In this document: in pieces, positions 24,577 through 32,794 of the stretch
Layout of the letters: each line of letters starts with the position of its first letter
Numbering within the stretch: position 1 is the stretch's first letter
Assembly (NCBI GenBank): GCA_024638915.1
Contig: JAHEJJ010000020.1
Coordinates: 1-45,166 of the forward strand
DNA length: 45,166 bases
Direction: 5' to 3'
Origin: Robiginitalea sp.
GTDB lineage: Bacteria > Bacteroidota > Bacteroidia > Flavobacteriales > Flavobacteriaceae
Position numbers and translations under genes: made by a program
The notes under the pieces: generated by a model
Told to the model about the DNA's origin: nothing
What the model saw: the letters and a program-made list of their open reading frames with translations, nothing else
The model's database searches: none

Positions 24577-25282
24577 GGGAAATGGCAAGCTATTTTTAAT
24601 CCCCACTACCCTTGGGGATACTGAACCCTGGGAAGTACTTCCCATCTCCATCAAAAGGGCAATTGAAGAAATCGATTATTATATAGTTGAAAATGAGAGA
24701 TCGGCCAGAAGATTCATCAAAAAGGTTAGTCCGCGTAAGTCACAACCCGATCTCCATTTATTTATTCTGAATAAGTTCACAGAGCCTGGCTTGCTCCCCT
24801 CCTATCTAGATCCATGTTTCAAGGGTTATCATGTAGGCATACTCTCCGAAGCCGGTTGTCCTGCCATTGCCGATCCGGGGGCGGATATCGTACGCATCGC
24901 ACATGATCGTAAAATACGGGTTGTTCCGTTGGTTGGCCCGTCTTCAATTATAATGGCATTGATGGCCAGTGGCCTTAATGGACAGAATTTCGCTTTTAAC
25001 GGATATCTGCCTATAGACGCTCAAGAGCGGAAAACTGCTATTAAGAAATTTGAGAAGCACTCAGGAGACACCCGACAAAGCCAGATATTTATTGAAACTC
25101 CTTATCGGAATGAAAAACTAATGAAGGAGTTCTTAAATACATTGAGGCCATCCACGAGCTTATGTCTGGCCACCGATATAACACTTCCTTCAGAATTCAT
25201 TGAGACCAAAACTGTGAAAAATTGGAAGGAAGAGAAAATTGACTTGCACAAAAGACCTACAATTTTTGTTTTTCAGGCATAA
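24563..25282 (+). CDS. RsmI-like SAM-dependent methyltransferase (tetrapyrrole-methylase fold)
   Basis: A 239-residue protein related to RsmI, which 2'-O-methylates C1402 of 16S rRNA. KLFLIPTTLGDTEP and ENERSARRFIKKV mark the family, as does the glycine-rich SEAGCPAIADPGADIV, where RsmI has S-D-A-G-x-P-x-I-S-D-P-G. VPLVGPSSIIMALMASGLN completes the SAM site. The altered motif and shorter C-terminus suggest the paralogous group seen in many Bacteroidota, distinct from the main RsmI. The methylation target is not certain. It overlaps the phosphatase gene. Confidence 0.8.
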   Translation: MGRSKGNGKLFLIPTTLGDTEPWEVLPISIKRAIEEIDYYIVENERSARRFIKKVSPRKSQPDLHLFILNKFTEPGLLPSYLDPCFKGYHVGILSEAGCPAIADPGADIVRIAHDRKIRVVPLVGPSSIIMALMASGLNGQNFAFNGYLPIDAQERKTAIKKFEKHSGDTRQSQIFIETPYRNEKLMKEFLNTLRPSTSLCLATDITLPSEFIETKTVKNWKEEKIDLHKRPTIFVFQA

Positions 25283-25316
25283 AAAAGCCCTGAAGATGAT
25301 ACCATCGATCAGGGCT
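25281..25316 (-). terminator. Rho-independent terminator of the lysozyme-fold gene
   Basis: AGCCCTGA (25286-25293) pairs with TCAGGGCT (25309-25316), and GATG/CATC form a second inner stem. On the minus strand the hairpin is followed by six Ts (the A-run at 25281-25286). It ends the minus-strand gene at 25339 and may also slow plus-strand transcription from the methyltransferase gene. Confidence 0.75.
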
Positions 25317-25338
25317 GTATAATTCGTATAGATGTAGT

Positions 25339-25971
25339 TTACACTCTTGGATTACGCCTTGCCGAAACGGCCGATACATCATAACCGGAGAAACGTGAAA
25401 TATAATCTGATATTTTAGTCCCGTAAGCGTCCTGTACATTGAACTTACCACGGGAGTTGAGAAACTTTTTTACATTGCCTGCACCCGCAAGATGGGCCGC
25501 AGCAAGTATTCCTGACTCTGTTATCGCAATACCCCTGATTCTTCTACCAGCATATGCCGCAATTTCCCTTCTGAGAATCCACTTGTTACGCGCGATATTG
25601 GTATGGAATACCTTCTCCTGCAAGCTGGGATCATTCAAGAACTGGGTCGCGTTATATACACCCATCAGCTGTAGGGTCCCAATTCCAAATTGATACTTAC
25701 CCATATAACCCAATGTATTGATAATAAAATAATTACCCTGTGATTCACGGAAGGCCAGTGCCTCTTTGAAGCCTATGAACGAGCTCCCCAGAAAGGGAGT
25801 GCGTACCTTTTCGGGTTTAACATTGGTTTTGTTTTGGGGGTACAAAACCGGTGTAGGTTTTATTACTTTTAGCGCTGCCGGTACTTTACGGACTTTATCA
25901 TCCTTAAAACCAAAACTGGCTAAAAACAAGATCATGATAAGTGGGCAGATGCTACTTATCAACCTTTTCAT
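25339..25971 (-). CDS. Lysozyme-like (lytic transglycosylase fold) exported protein
   Basis: A 210-residue exported protein. A signal peptide covers about residues 1-22 (core SICPLIMILFLASFGF). A Pro/Lys-rich linker follows, then a lysozyme-like domain: EALAFRESQGNYFIINTLGYMGKYQFG (split as ALAFRESQGNY and GYMGKYQFG), where the glutamate of FRES is the likely catalytic acid, as in soluble lytic transglycosylases. SGILAAAHLAGAGNVKKFL is another conserved phrase of the fold. It probably cuts peptidoglycan in the periplasm. It has its own promoter and terminator, next to mltG on the same strand. Confidence 0.75.
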   Translation of the reverse strand: MKRLISSICPLIMILFLASFGFKDDKVRKVPAALKVIKPTPVLYPQNKTNVKPEKVRTPFLGSSFIGFKEALAFRESQGNYFIINTLGYMGKYQFGIGTLQLMGVYNATQFLNDPSLQEKVFHTNIARNKWILRREIAAYAGRRIRGIAITESGILAAAHLAGAGNVKKFLNSRGKFNVQDAYGTKISDYISRFSGYDVSAVSARRNPRV

Positions 25972-26024
25972 ATAGTCGTTTTCTTAAGACTTATAGCCTG
26001 TAGGCCAGCTTAAATTCCACAGGT

Positions 26025-26032
26025 CAAAGATA
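26025..26032 (-). promoter_or_regulatory. Candidate -7 promoter element of the lysozyme-fold gene
   Basis: The minus strand reads TATCTTTG, an exact TAnnTTTG match, 53 bases upstream of the ATG at 25971. No clear -33 box at 19 bases is visible. Confidence 0.4.
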
Positions 26033-26116
26033 AAATGCATCTGTACGAAAAACCGTCAATTAATTCTTAAAACAACCAGCTTTTAGGCGAGATGTATGCT
26101 ATTTTAGATAAAACAC

Positions 26117-27160
26117 CTATCTGTTAACATTTTGCTCATTTATCCATCGGATATATTGCGCTTTATTTCGGTTGTGTTGTACCAGATTTTCAGCAAATAT
26201 GTGGTATCCAAAGTTTTGAACATCGGCCACGAAGTAATAATAATCATGCTTTTCAGGATTCAAAACAGCCTCGATAGCCGAAATGTCGGGCATGGTGATG
26301 GGTCCTGGGGGTACCCCTTTATATTTATAGGTATTATAGGGCGAATCGAGTTCAAGATCACGGTACAATACCCTTTTGATAATTGTGTCAAAATTGCCGC
26401 TTTCTCTTTTAATGGCATAAATTACAGTGGGATCGGCCTGAAGCAGCATTCCCCTTTTTAAACGATTTAGATAAACCCCGGCCACTCTTTTGCGTTCTTC
26501 CACTTTTGCGGTCTCTTTTTGCACGATTGAAGCCAGAGAGATCACTTCGGGGGGTCTTAAACCAATAGCCATTGCTTTTTTCTTGCGCTCATCATTCCAA
26601 TACCTTTGATATTCTTTCAACATTTTATCCCTGAATCCCTGGGCTGAAGTATTCCAGAAAAACTCATAGGTATTCGGTATATAGGGTACCAAACTGGTAT
26701 GAACGTTAAAACCATGCTGACTTAAAAAGGCTTCGTCCTTAAAAGCTGTTAATAGAGAGAGGCTGTCGGCCTCAATTTGAGTGCTGATCCTGCCGGCCAG
26801 GTCGCCCAGTGTTTCCTGGTTATTAAAGGAAACGCGCACCGGTAAATTTTTGCTTCTCAGGGAATTGATGATATCGTTATTATTCATACGCCGGCCTAAT
26901 CTATAGCGACCTGCTTTCACATAGTCCACATATTTTTTGCGTTTGGCCACCGCTTCGAAGGAACTGGTATTTTTCAAATATGGAGCTAGTTGATCCCTGA
27001 CCTCCATAAAACTACTACCAGTTGGGATAAAGAGTATGATTTCCTCCTGTTTAAAGCTGGTATTAGGGGAAAATAAGGCATTATAGACCAAATAGGCCGC
27101 AACTCCAGCGACCAGAAGACCTATAAAAACAATGGCAAGCAGGATTCGTTTTAGGTACAT
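26117..27160 (-). CDS. mltG: Endolytic peptidoglycan transglycosylase MltG
   Basis: MltG cleaves nascent glycan strands at the inner membrane and helps set their length. The 347-residue protein has an N-terminal membrane helix (about residues 5-27), a LysM-like region and the YceG catalytic domain. The catalytic glutamate is E216 in SLASIVQKETAKVEER. GMLLQADPTVIYA and SPYNTYKYKGVPPGPI are further signatures. The ATG overlaps the stop of the GNAT gene as TGATG, placing it third in the dapF-GNAT-mltG operon. This groups two cell wall functions. Confidence 0.95.
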   Translation of the reverse strand: MYLKRILLAIVFIGLLVAGVAAYLVYNALFSPNTSFKQEEIILFIPTGSSFMEVRDQLAPYLKNTSSFEAVAKRKKYVDYVKAGRYRLGRRMNNNDIINSLRSKNLPVRVSFNNQETLGDLAGRISTQIEADSLSLLTAFKDEAFLSQHGFNVHTSLVPYIPNTYEFFWNTSAQGFRDKMLKEYQRYWNDERKKKAMAIGLRPPEVISLASIVQKETAKVEERKRVAGVYLNRLKRGMLLQADPTVIYAIKRESGNFDTIIKRVLYRDLELDSPYNTYKYKGVPPGPITMPDISAIEAVLNPEKHDYYYFVADVQNFGYHIFAENLVQHNRNKAQYIRWINEQNVNR

Positions 27161-27684
27161 CAGGAATTGATCTTTTGAAATAGAATTTCATTCTTGTACA
27201 TATTGCCAGATCTGATCCAGTCTTTTTTTCGCCCGGATTCCACAAAACCAAGCTTGTTAAAAAGATGGATGCTTGCGGCGTTGTCTTCACCAACATTGGC
27301 ATATACCTGCCTCAGATCAAGAGCGGAAAAAGTATAATCGAGAAGCAATTGGAGAGCTTCATATCCGGCGCCTTGATTTCGTCTGTCCTCCGCAAGGATA
27401 ATGATCCCAACTCCGGCCCTGCGATGCACCGGGTTGTAATCAAAAAGATCGATAAGGCCAATGACTTCATTGTCGTTCGAACAAATACAAAGTCGGAGTT
27501 GTTTCACCTCAAAAATATCCCGATGTGCATTATCCAGATACTGTTTAAGCACGTGTCGGGAATATGGGGCAAGGGTGCCACTGATCTCCCAAACAGCCGG
27601 ATTATTCTCTAATTCATACAAGAATTGAAGGTCTTCCGGTTCAAGTGCTCTCAGATAAACGCTATTACCTTTTAGTTTTACCAT
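27160..27684 (-). CDS. GNAT acetyltransferase, RimJ/RimL type
   Basis: A 174-residue GNAT-fold N-acetyltransferase. It begins with the RimJ/RimL style sequence VYLRALEPEDLQFLYELENNP. The acetyl-CoA-binding motif A is VGIIILAEDRRNQGAGYEALQLLLDY, where the R/Q-x-x-G-x-G/A loop is RRNQGAG. The closing NKLGFVESGRKKD matches the usual acceptor-side end. Substrate is unknown; relatives acetylate ribosomal protein N-termini, polyamines or drugs. It overlaps dapF by 7 bases and mltG by 1 base. Confidence 0.88.
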   Translation of the reverse strand: MVKLKGNSVYLRALEPEDLQFLYELENNPAVWEISGTLAPYSRHVLKQYLDNAHRDIFEVKQLRLCICSNDNEVIGLIDLFDYNPVHRRAGVGIIILAEDRRNQGAGYEALQLLLDYTFSALDLRQVYANVGEDNAASIHLFNKLGFVESGRKKDWIRSGNMYKNEILFQKINS

Positions 27685-28454
27685 TTCACGGATCCCTTAT
27701 AAACTTCTTTGGCCGGACCTTTTAAAAAAATATTGACATATCGGCTACCATCTTTTTCAAAGCCAACGACGAGCTGGCCGCCTGGAGTAAGGACATTTAC
27801 CACCTTATTATCGGTTAGCCCAAGATAGTGCATTGAGATAGCTACGGCGGTTACACCTGTGCCACAGGAAAGCGTCTCATTTTCTACTCCTCTTTCATAG
27901 GTACGGACTGAAAATTTGTTCTCCTTATTATCTTCAACAAAATTGATATTGCTGCCGCTTTTTCCATAAAGACTATATCGCAATCGCTTTCCTTCTTTTT
28001 CCACATCAAATGTTTCCAGATCGTGAACCATCTGGACATGATGCGGAGAACCTGTATCTAAAAAGAGGTAATCGGGTTTTCGACGAATCGTTTCCACGTC
28101 GAGCATTTTGAGGCGCACCTCTTCACCTAAGAGGCTGGCCTCATGAAGTCCATCAGCTGCGGAAAACAGGGTATTTTGCTGAATCAATCCCAATTTATTG
28201 GCAAATACTACAGCACACCGACCTCCGTTGCCACACATGGTTCCTTCATGTCCATCCGCGTTAAAATATACCATCCTGAAGTCCGAATCATTGTCGTCTT
28301 CCAACAGAATAATACCATCGGCTCCTATCCCGGTATGCCGCGTACACAAACTTGAGATCCGGGTCACATCGTTCTTTGGAAAAAGTCCGTTTCGGTTATC
28401 AACCATGATAAAATCATTCCCGGTTCCGTGGTATTTATAGAAGGTAAGGTGCAT
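27678..28454 (-). CDS. dapF: Diaminopimelate epimerase
   Basis: DapF converts LL- to meso-diaminopimelate for peptidoglycan and lysine. The two catalytic cysteines are C74 in MCGNGGRC and C197 in LSCGTGVTA, in the pseudo-symmetric two-domain fold. The opening FYKYHGTGNDFIMVDN is the family hallmark. The 258-residue length is a little short but normal for Bacteroidota. The gene leads the operon dapF-GNAT-mltG and has an exact -7 promoter box at 28471-28478. It complements dapA elsewhere in the window. Confidence 0.96.
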   Translation of the reverse strand: MHLTFYKYHGTGNDFIMVDNRNGLFPKNDVTRISSLCTRHTGIGADGIILLEDDNDSDFRMVYFNADGHEGTMCGNGGRCAVVFANKLGLIQQNTLFSAADGLHEASLLGEEVRLKMLDVETIRRKPDYLFLDTGSPHHVQMVHDLETFDVEKEGKRLRYSLYGKSGSNINFVEDNKENKFSVRTYERGVENETLSCGTGVTAVAISMHYLGLTDNKVVNVLTPGGQLVVGFEKDGSRYVNIFLKGPAKEVYKGSVKW

Positions 28455-28470
28455 GGTTTGCGATAAGCGA

Positions 28471-28478
28471 CAAAGATA
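28471..28478 (-). promoter_or_regulatory. Candidate -7 promoter element of the dapF operon
   Basis: The minus strand reads TATCTTTG, an exact TAnnTTTG match, 16 bases before the dapF ATG. No clear -33 box is seen. Confidence 0.4.
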
Positions 28479-28583
28479 GGATATATTTAAGCATATTTTA
28501 GCAGTTAAAAACTCGTTAAACCACTAATGGAGCGAGAAAAAACTGTTAATTTTAAGCTATTAAATCAATTCAAAAAGGGGATT

Positions 28584-29975
28584 ATGAAAAGAATAGCAGG
28601 TATTTTTCTTATTGCGGTCGTCGCAGCGACACTTACCATATTGGTCTTCAAACAATTTGACAAAGAACCTTCGTACACTTTGGTTTCTAACTCTTCGGAT
28701 TTGCCGGTTTTCAGAACCAGTGACACCCCTACCTCCAGTAAAGGGGCGGGTATCAATGAAGTCGATTTTACGATTGCTGCTGAAAAAACGGTCCATGCCG
28801 TGGTCCACGTTAAAAACGTGACGATGAGTACCGGACCTTCCAGCATTTGGGATTTCTTCTATGGTTCTGAGGTGAAACAAAGACCTCAGGTGGGTACAGG
28901 ATCGGGGGTCATAATAACTCCGGATGGATATATCGTTACCAACAACCATGTTATTGCCAAAGCCACGGAGCTCAAGGTTACGCTAAACGACAATAAAACC
29001 TATGATGCAGAAATTATCGGGACCGACCCCGCAACGGATATTGCCCTGATCAAGATCGATACAGATAAAAGTTTGCCTTATCTGGCTTTCGGGGACTCCG
29101 ATAATACCAAAATAGGTGAATGGGTACTTGCCGTTGGCAATCCTTTTAACCTGACCTCTACGGTCACCGCGGGCATTGTTAGTGCCAAAGCCAGGGATCT
29201 GGGTCGCCGGCAGTCCTTCATTCAAACAGATGCAGCCGTCAACCCCGGGAATAGCGGAGGAGCGCTGGTCAACACGAACGGAGATCTAATCGGGATTAAT
29301 ACCGCTATTACTTCTCAAACCGGATCTTATATCGGCTATTCCTTTGCCGTACCGAGCAATATTGCCAAAAAGGTAGTTGAAGACATAATGGAGTTTGGCA
29401 ATGTTCAAAGCGGGATATTGGGTATTACCACGATCCCGGTAAATTCACAATATGCCGCCGAAAAAGGAGTCGATGATATTAATGGAGTATATATAGACGG
29501 AGTTGAAGAAGATTCAGGTGCTTACGAAGCAGGCTTGCAATCAGGAGACGTGATTGTCGGCATCGACGATATTAATGTAAGGCGTTTTGCCGATCTCACC
29601 GGTTATATCTCCGCTAAACGTCCTGGCGATGAGGTTTTGGTTACCGTGGCCCGCGACAAAGATTTAGTGGAGCTAGCTGTTGTGTTAAAGGAACGACAAA
29701 CTTTGGTCGTTCCCGTGATGGGGCTGGTGGTGAAAAACCTCAATGAAAAAGACAGGAAACTGTACAAAACAAAGAACGGCGTAAAGATTACCGGGGTTCC
29801 TGAAACGTACCGCGGGTATGGACTCGACGGTAAAGTAATCATCTCAGTTGATGGTGAAGAGATAAAAGATATCAACGATGCCAGGGCCCGCTTTTCAATG
29901 ATATCGAGATACGGTAAAACCAGTATAATGCTTGTGAATGACAATGGTGAGCGCGAGCGTATTATCTTTCAATAA
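28584..29975 (+). CDS. DegP/DegQ-like trypsin-type serine protease with two PDZ domains
   Basis: A 463-residue envelope protease and chaperone for misfolded exported proteins. It starts with a membrane or signal segment (MKRIAGIFLIAVVAATLTIL). The catalytic triad is H122 in IVTNNHVIA, D152 in ATDIALIKID and S224 in NPGNSGGALV. Two PDZ domains follow (about residues 265-350 and 375-460). The frame is open from an ATG at 28527, but the ATG at 28584, after AAAAAGGGG, gives the proper signal sequence. A strong terminator follows at 29998-30024. In flavobacteria a dapF-divergent DegP is common. Stress control is likely but not visible. Confidence 0.92.
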   Translation: MKRIAGIFLIAVVAATLTILVFKQFDKEPSYTLVSNSSDLPVFRTSDTPTSSKGAGINEVDFTIAAEKTVHAVVHVKNVTMSTGPSSIWDFFYGSEVKQRPQVGTGSGVIITPDGYIVTNNHVIAKATELKVTLNDNKTYDAEIIGTDPATDIALIKIDTDKSLPYLAFGDSDNTKIGEWVLAVGNPFNLTSTVTAGIVSAKARDLGRRQSFIQTDAAVNPGNSGGALVNTNGDLIGINTAITSQTGSYIGYSFAVPSNIAKKVVEDIMEFGNVQSGILGITTIPVNSQYAAEKGVDDINGVYIDGVEEDSGAYEAGLQSGDVIVGIDDINVRRFADLTGYISAKRPGDEVLVTVARDKDLVELAVVLKERQTLVVPVMGLVVKNLNEKDRKLYKTKNGVKITGVPETYRGYGLDGKVIISVDGEEIKDINDARARFSMISRYGKTSIMLVNDNGERERIIFQ

Positions 29976-29997
29976 GCCGTAAGCGCAAAAACTTATA

Positions 29998-30024
29998 AAA
30001 CGCCCCTAATAAGGGCGTTTTTTT
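29998..30024 (+). terminator. Rho-independent terminator after the DegP-like protease
   Basis: AAACGCCC (29998-30005) pairs with GGGCGTTT (30013-30020) around a 7-base loop, followed by a run of seven Ts. It lies 22 bases after the stop and separates the protease gene from the GAPDH gene. Confidence 0.85.
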
Positions 30025-30034
30025 ATGTAAACCC

Positions 30035-30066
30035 TATGCAAAAAATAGATTAAAGCTATAATTTTG
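30035..30066 (+). promoter_or_regulatory. Candidate GAPDH promoter (-33 and -7 boxes)
   Basis: TAATTTTG at 30059-30066 is an exact TAnnTTTG -7 box. TATG at 30035-30038 differs by one base from the -33 TTTG box, with a 20-base spacer. The site is just downstream of the preceding terminator and 23 bases before the ATG at 30090. Confidence 0.5.
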
Positions 30067-30089
30067 CATCGAATTGTTAAACAACCTCC

Positions 30090-31541
30090 ATGCGGACAGT
30101 CGAATCTTATGAAAAGGAACTCGCTTTCCAGGCCGACAGGCGAAAAGCGACCACTGAATTTGTCAAGATCATCAGTGATCTCTGGTACGATCGTGGAATT
30201 GAAGTAGTCCTGTTTAGAAATCAGGTTATCGACAAGAGTGTGAGTGATATCATAAACCTTCACGAATATGCCGGTCAATTCGTTCAGAAGCCGATTTCCA
30301 TATTTGATTCTATAGAACTGCTGAGAGCGATCAATGATATAATGCTTCCACCCTCTAAACTGGATATCGGCAAGTTGTCCTATGAATATCACAACGACGA
30401 TCAGGTTCAGTATCGTGATGTGAAGACTTTTATTATCGACAAGCTCAAAGAAGCCAAGAACTCCAAAGATATAAGGCCTAAGGACGTTGTATTGTATGGA
30501 TTCGGGCGAATTGGAAGGTTGTTGGCCAGGGAATTGATGGCCAAAACCGGAAAAGGAGATCAATTGAGGTTGAGAGCGGTAGTAACAAGGGGAAAAATAG
30601 ATGCAGAAGCCCTGGAAAAGAGAGCAACACTCCTTACAACCGATTCGGTACACGGACAGTTTAAGGGTACAGTAGAGATCGACACGAATAAAATGGCCCT
30701 GATCATCAATGGGACTACGGTACATATGATTACCTCCGATGACCCGGAAAATCTCAATTATTCGGCCTATGGGATCAAAGATGCATTGATCATCGACAAC
30801 ACAGGTGCCTTTAGGGACCGGGCAGCTTTGGAAAAACATCTTAAGGCCAGAGGGGCTTCAAAGGTTATTCTAACAGCTCCGGCAAAAGACATTCCCAATA
30901 TTGTTCACGGTGTCAACCAATGGGTTTTCGATCCGGACAAAGAATCGATTTTTTCAGCAGCATCTTGTACCACCAACGCTATAACACCTATACTTAAAGT
31001 TGTGGAAGACTCCCTTGGGATAAAAAAAGGACATCTCGAGACCATTCATGCATATACCAACGACCAAAACCTGGTGGATAATATGCATGGAAAATATAGA
31101 AGAGGTCGTGCAGCGGCTTTAAACATGGTCATCACCGAGACCGGGGCGCAAAAAGCGGTCGCCAAAGCAATACCCGCATTGGAAGGCAAGCTTACTTCGA
31201 ATGCCATCAGGGTACCGGTGCCCAATGGCTCGTTGGCCATTCTCAATCTGGAAATCAATAATAAAACATCGAAGGAAAGCCTCAATACTATAATAAAGAA
31301 ATATGCTCTTGAAGGCGACCTTGTAGAGCAGATTAAATATTCGTTGAGCAACGAGCTGGTTTCGACGGATATAATCGGAACCTCTGCTCCGGCCATTTAC
31401 GATAGCACTGCGACTATAGTTTCACCCAATGGGAAAAATATAGTGCTATATGTTTGGTATGACAATGAATATGGCTATGCGCATCAGGTGATCCGTTTGG
31501 CCAAATATGTAGCTAAAGTAAGGCGATACACCTACTATTGA
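30090..31541 (+). CDS. gap: Glyceraldehyde-3-phosphate dehydrogenase, long Bacteroidota form
   Basis: A 483-residue GAPDH that interconverts glyceraldehyde-3-phosphate and 1,3-bisphosphoglycerate. The Rossmann motif YGFGRIGR begins only at residue 136, so there is an N-terminal extension of about 130 residues, helical and without a signal peptide, absent from ordinary GAPDH (about 335). The catalytic pair is C293 in SAASCTTNAITP and H320 in ETIHAYTNDQ. After the second strand the sequence is VVTRGKID, without the aspartate that confers NAD specificity, so NADP use is plausible (an inference). The long form is known in Bacteroidota and some other phyla. The gene has its own promoter and lies alone. 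Confidence 0.9.
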   Translation: MRTVESYEKELAFQADRRKATTEFVKIISDLWYDRGIEVVLFRNQVIDKSVSDIINLHEYAGQFVQKPISIFDSIELLRAINDIMLPPSKLDIGKLSYEYHNDDQVQYRDVKTFIIDKLKEAKNSKDIRPKDVVLYGFGRIGRLLARELMAKTGKGDQLRLRAVVTRGKIDAEALEKRATLLTTDSVHGQFKGTVEIDTNKMALIINGTTVHMITSDDPENLNYSAYGIKDALIIDNTGAFRDRAALEKHLKARGASKVILTAPAKDIPNIVHGVNQWVFDPDKESIFSAASCTTNAITPILKVVEDSLGIKKGHLETIHAYTNDQNLVDNMHGKYRRGRAAALNMVITETGAQKAVAKAIPALEGKLTSNAIRVPVPNGSLAILNLEINNKTSKESLNTIIKKYALEGDLVEQIKYSLSNELVSTDIIGTSAPAIYDSTATIVSPNGKNIVLYVWYDNEYGYAHQVIRLAKYVAKVRRYTYY

Positions 31542-31682
31542 TGAAGACTAACAACCAGTTACACCTATTTGTTCGTATCTATCATATCGAACGCGAGCAA
31601 AAGTCAATTTTTTTTCTTTATTGATATTAATGAAGTACTTTAGTTGCCCTCTAAAACACTAACAAATCAAAGAATAAGATAA

Positions 31683-32306
31683 ATGAAAGGATTTTCCACA
31701 ATTGCTATGATCCTGGCACTTAGCATCCTTCCGGCCCAATGGGTACAAGGTCAGCAGGAAGAAGAAGCTCAGCTCTCACTGGACGGCGGAACCATTGACA
31801 GCCAGTTTGAATATTTGTACAAACGTTCGGGCAATTACAATGCTGAAGGGAAAAGATATGAGGTGGTGCGCCTGATCAATCTTAATAAAATCAGACAAAA
31901 CGTTTTAGATACCATCAACGAGGCCAATAAAAATGCGGCAGAATTAAAAAGCACCATTGCTACTCACGAGGGTTCCATCGCCGAATTAAACAAGCAACTT
32001 GAAAATACCAAGAACAATCTTAACTCTGTTACCGAAGAAAAAGACAGCATTTCGCTTTTAGGGGCAATGGTCTCTAAAACCACCTATAATTTTATCCTTT
32101 GGACCGTCATCGCAGGTCTGTTGCTGATGTTGCTGTTGTTTATCTACAAATTCAGAAACAGCAATTTCCTTACTCAGGAAGCAAAAACCAAACTTTCTGA
32201 CCTGGAAGTAGAATACGAAAACCACAGGCGCAGGGCTCTTGAAAGGGAACAGAAAATAAGCAGGCAGCTACAGGATGAAATAAATAAATACAAGAAATCT
32301 AACTAA
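31683..32306 (+). CDS. Exported single-pass membrane protein with two coiled coils, function unknown
   Basis: A 207-residue protein with a signal peptide (about residues 1-23, ending QGQ-QEE), an extracytoplasmic part with a coiled coil (about residues 75-120, AELKSTIATHEGSIAELNKQ onward), one membrane helix (about 133-155, NFILWTVIAGLLLMLLLFIY) and a second, highly charged cytoplasmic coiled coil (about 165-205). Similar flavobacterial proteins beside trmD have been labelled tRNA (guanine-N1)-methyltransferase, I believe by transfer from the neighbour. There is no SAM or knot motif here, so that label would be wrong. It ends in a terminator (32311-32332). Confidence 0.75.
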   Translation: MKGFSTIAMILALSILPAQWVQGQQEEEAQLSLDGGTIDSQFEYLYKRSGNYNAEGKRYEVVRLINLNKIRQNVLDTINEANKNAAELKSTIATHEGSIAELNKQLENTKNNLNSVTEEKDSISLLGAMVSKTTYNFILWTVIAGLLLMLLLFIYKFRNSNFLTQEAKTKLSDLEVEYENHRRRALEREQKISRQLQDEINKYKKSN

Positions 32307-32310
32307 ATCA

Positions 32311-32332
32311 AAGCTCCTTACGGAGCTTTTTT
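32311..32332 (+). terminator. Rho-independent terminator after the coiled-coil membrane protein
   Basis: AAGCTCC (32311-32317) pairs with GGAGCTT (32322-32328) around a 4-base loop and is followed by six Ts. The next gene starts only 4 bases after the T-run, so the GNAT-trmD pair probably depends on readthrough or a promoter inside the preceding gene. Confidence 0.8.
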
Positions 32333-32335
32333 CTT

Positions 32336-32779
32336 ATGGTAAAGATCATTAGGGCATCTGGATCGGATCTGCCAAAACTGGTCACTCTTTTTGATCAATA
32401 CAGGATCTTCTATAATCAACCCTCCGATATAGATGCGGCACATTCGTTTTTACGAGATCGATTTCATCATGAGGAATGCGTGGTCTTCCTTGCGGAAAAA
32501 GACCAGCAAGCGGTAGGATTCACATTGCTCTACAGAACATTTTCTTCGGTGAGCATGCAACCATATTTTGTCCTTAACGATCTATTTGTTGCTCCTGACC
32601 ATCGACAGAGTGGTGTAGGTCGTATGTTGCTGGAAAAGGCGAAGGGGTTGTGCAGATCTCTCAATTACAAGGGCCTTGCCCTGGAGACGGCCACAGATAA
32701 TCCTGCGCAAGTGCTATATGAAAAATTAGGTTGGAAGAAGGATAGCCATTGTTTTCATTATTTTTGGCATACCGATTAA
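32336..32779 (+). CDS. GNAT acetyltransferase
   Basis: A 147-residue GNAT enzyme. The acetyl-CoA site is YFVLNDLFVAPDHRQSGVGRMLLEKAK, with HRQSGVG as the pyrophosphate-binding loop (R/Q-x-x-G-x-G). The closing ALETATDNPAQVLYEKLGWKKD is a typical C-terminal phrase. The start codon is 4 bases after a terminator T-run, and trmD begins 16 bases after its stop. The substrate is unknown. The gene is often present before trmD in flavobacteria, but I am not certain of this. Confidence 0.88.
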   Translation: MVKIIRASGSDLPKLVTLFDQYRIFYNQPSDIDAAHSFLRDRFHHEECVVFLAEKDQQAVGFTLLYRTFSSVSMQPYFVLNDLFVAPDHRQSGVGRMLLEKAKGLCRSLNYKGLALETATDNPAQVLYEKLGWKKDSHCFHYFWHTD

Positions 32780-32794
32780 TCAAAAAGCGCATAG

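Noticed and set aside
28560-28949. 129-residue minus-strand frame with several histidines and cysteines
   Set aside because: It is antisense to the DegP-like protease, with no family features and no promoter.
30006-30839. 277-residue open frame on the minus strand
   Set aside because: It lies wholly opposite the 5' half of the GAPDH gene, has no coherent domain or signal, and its composition is that of an antisense shadow.
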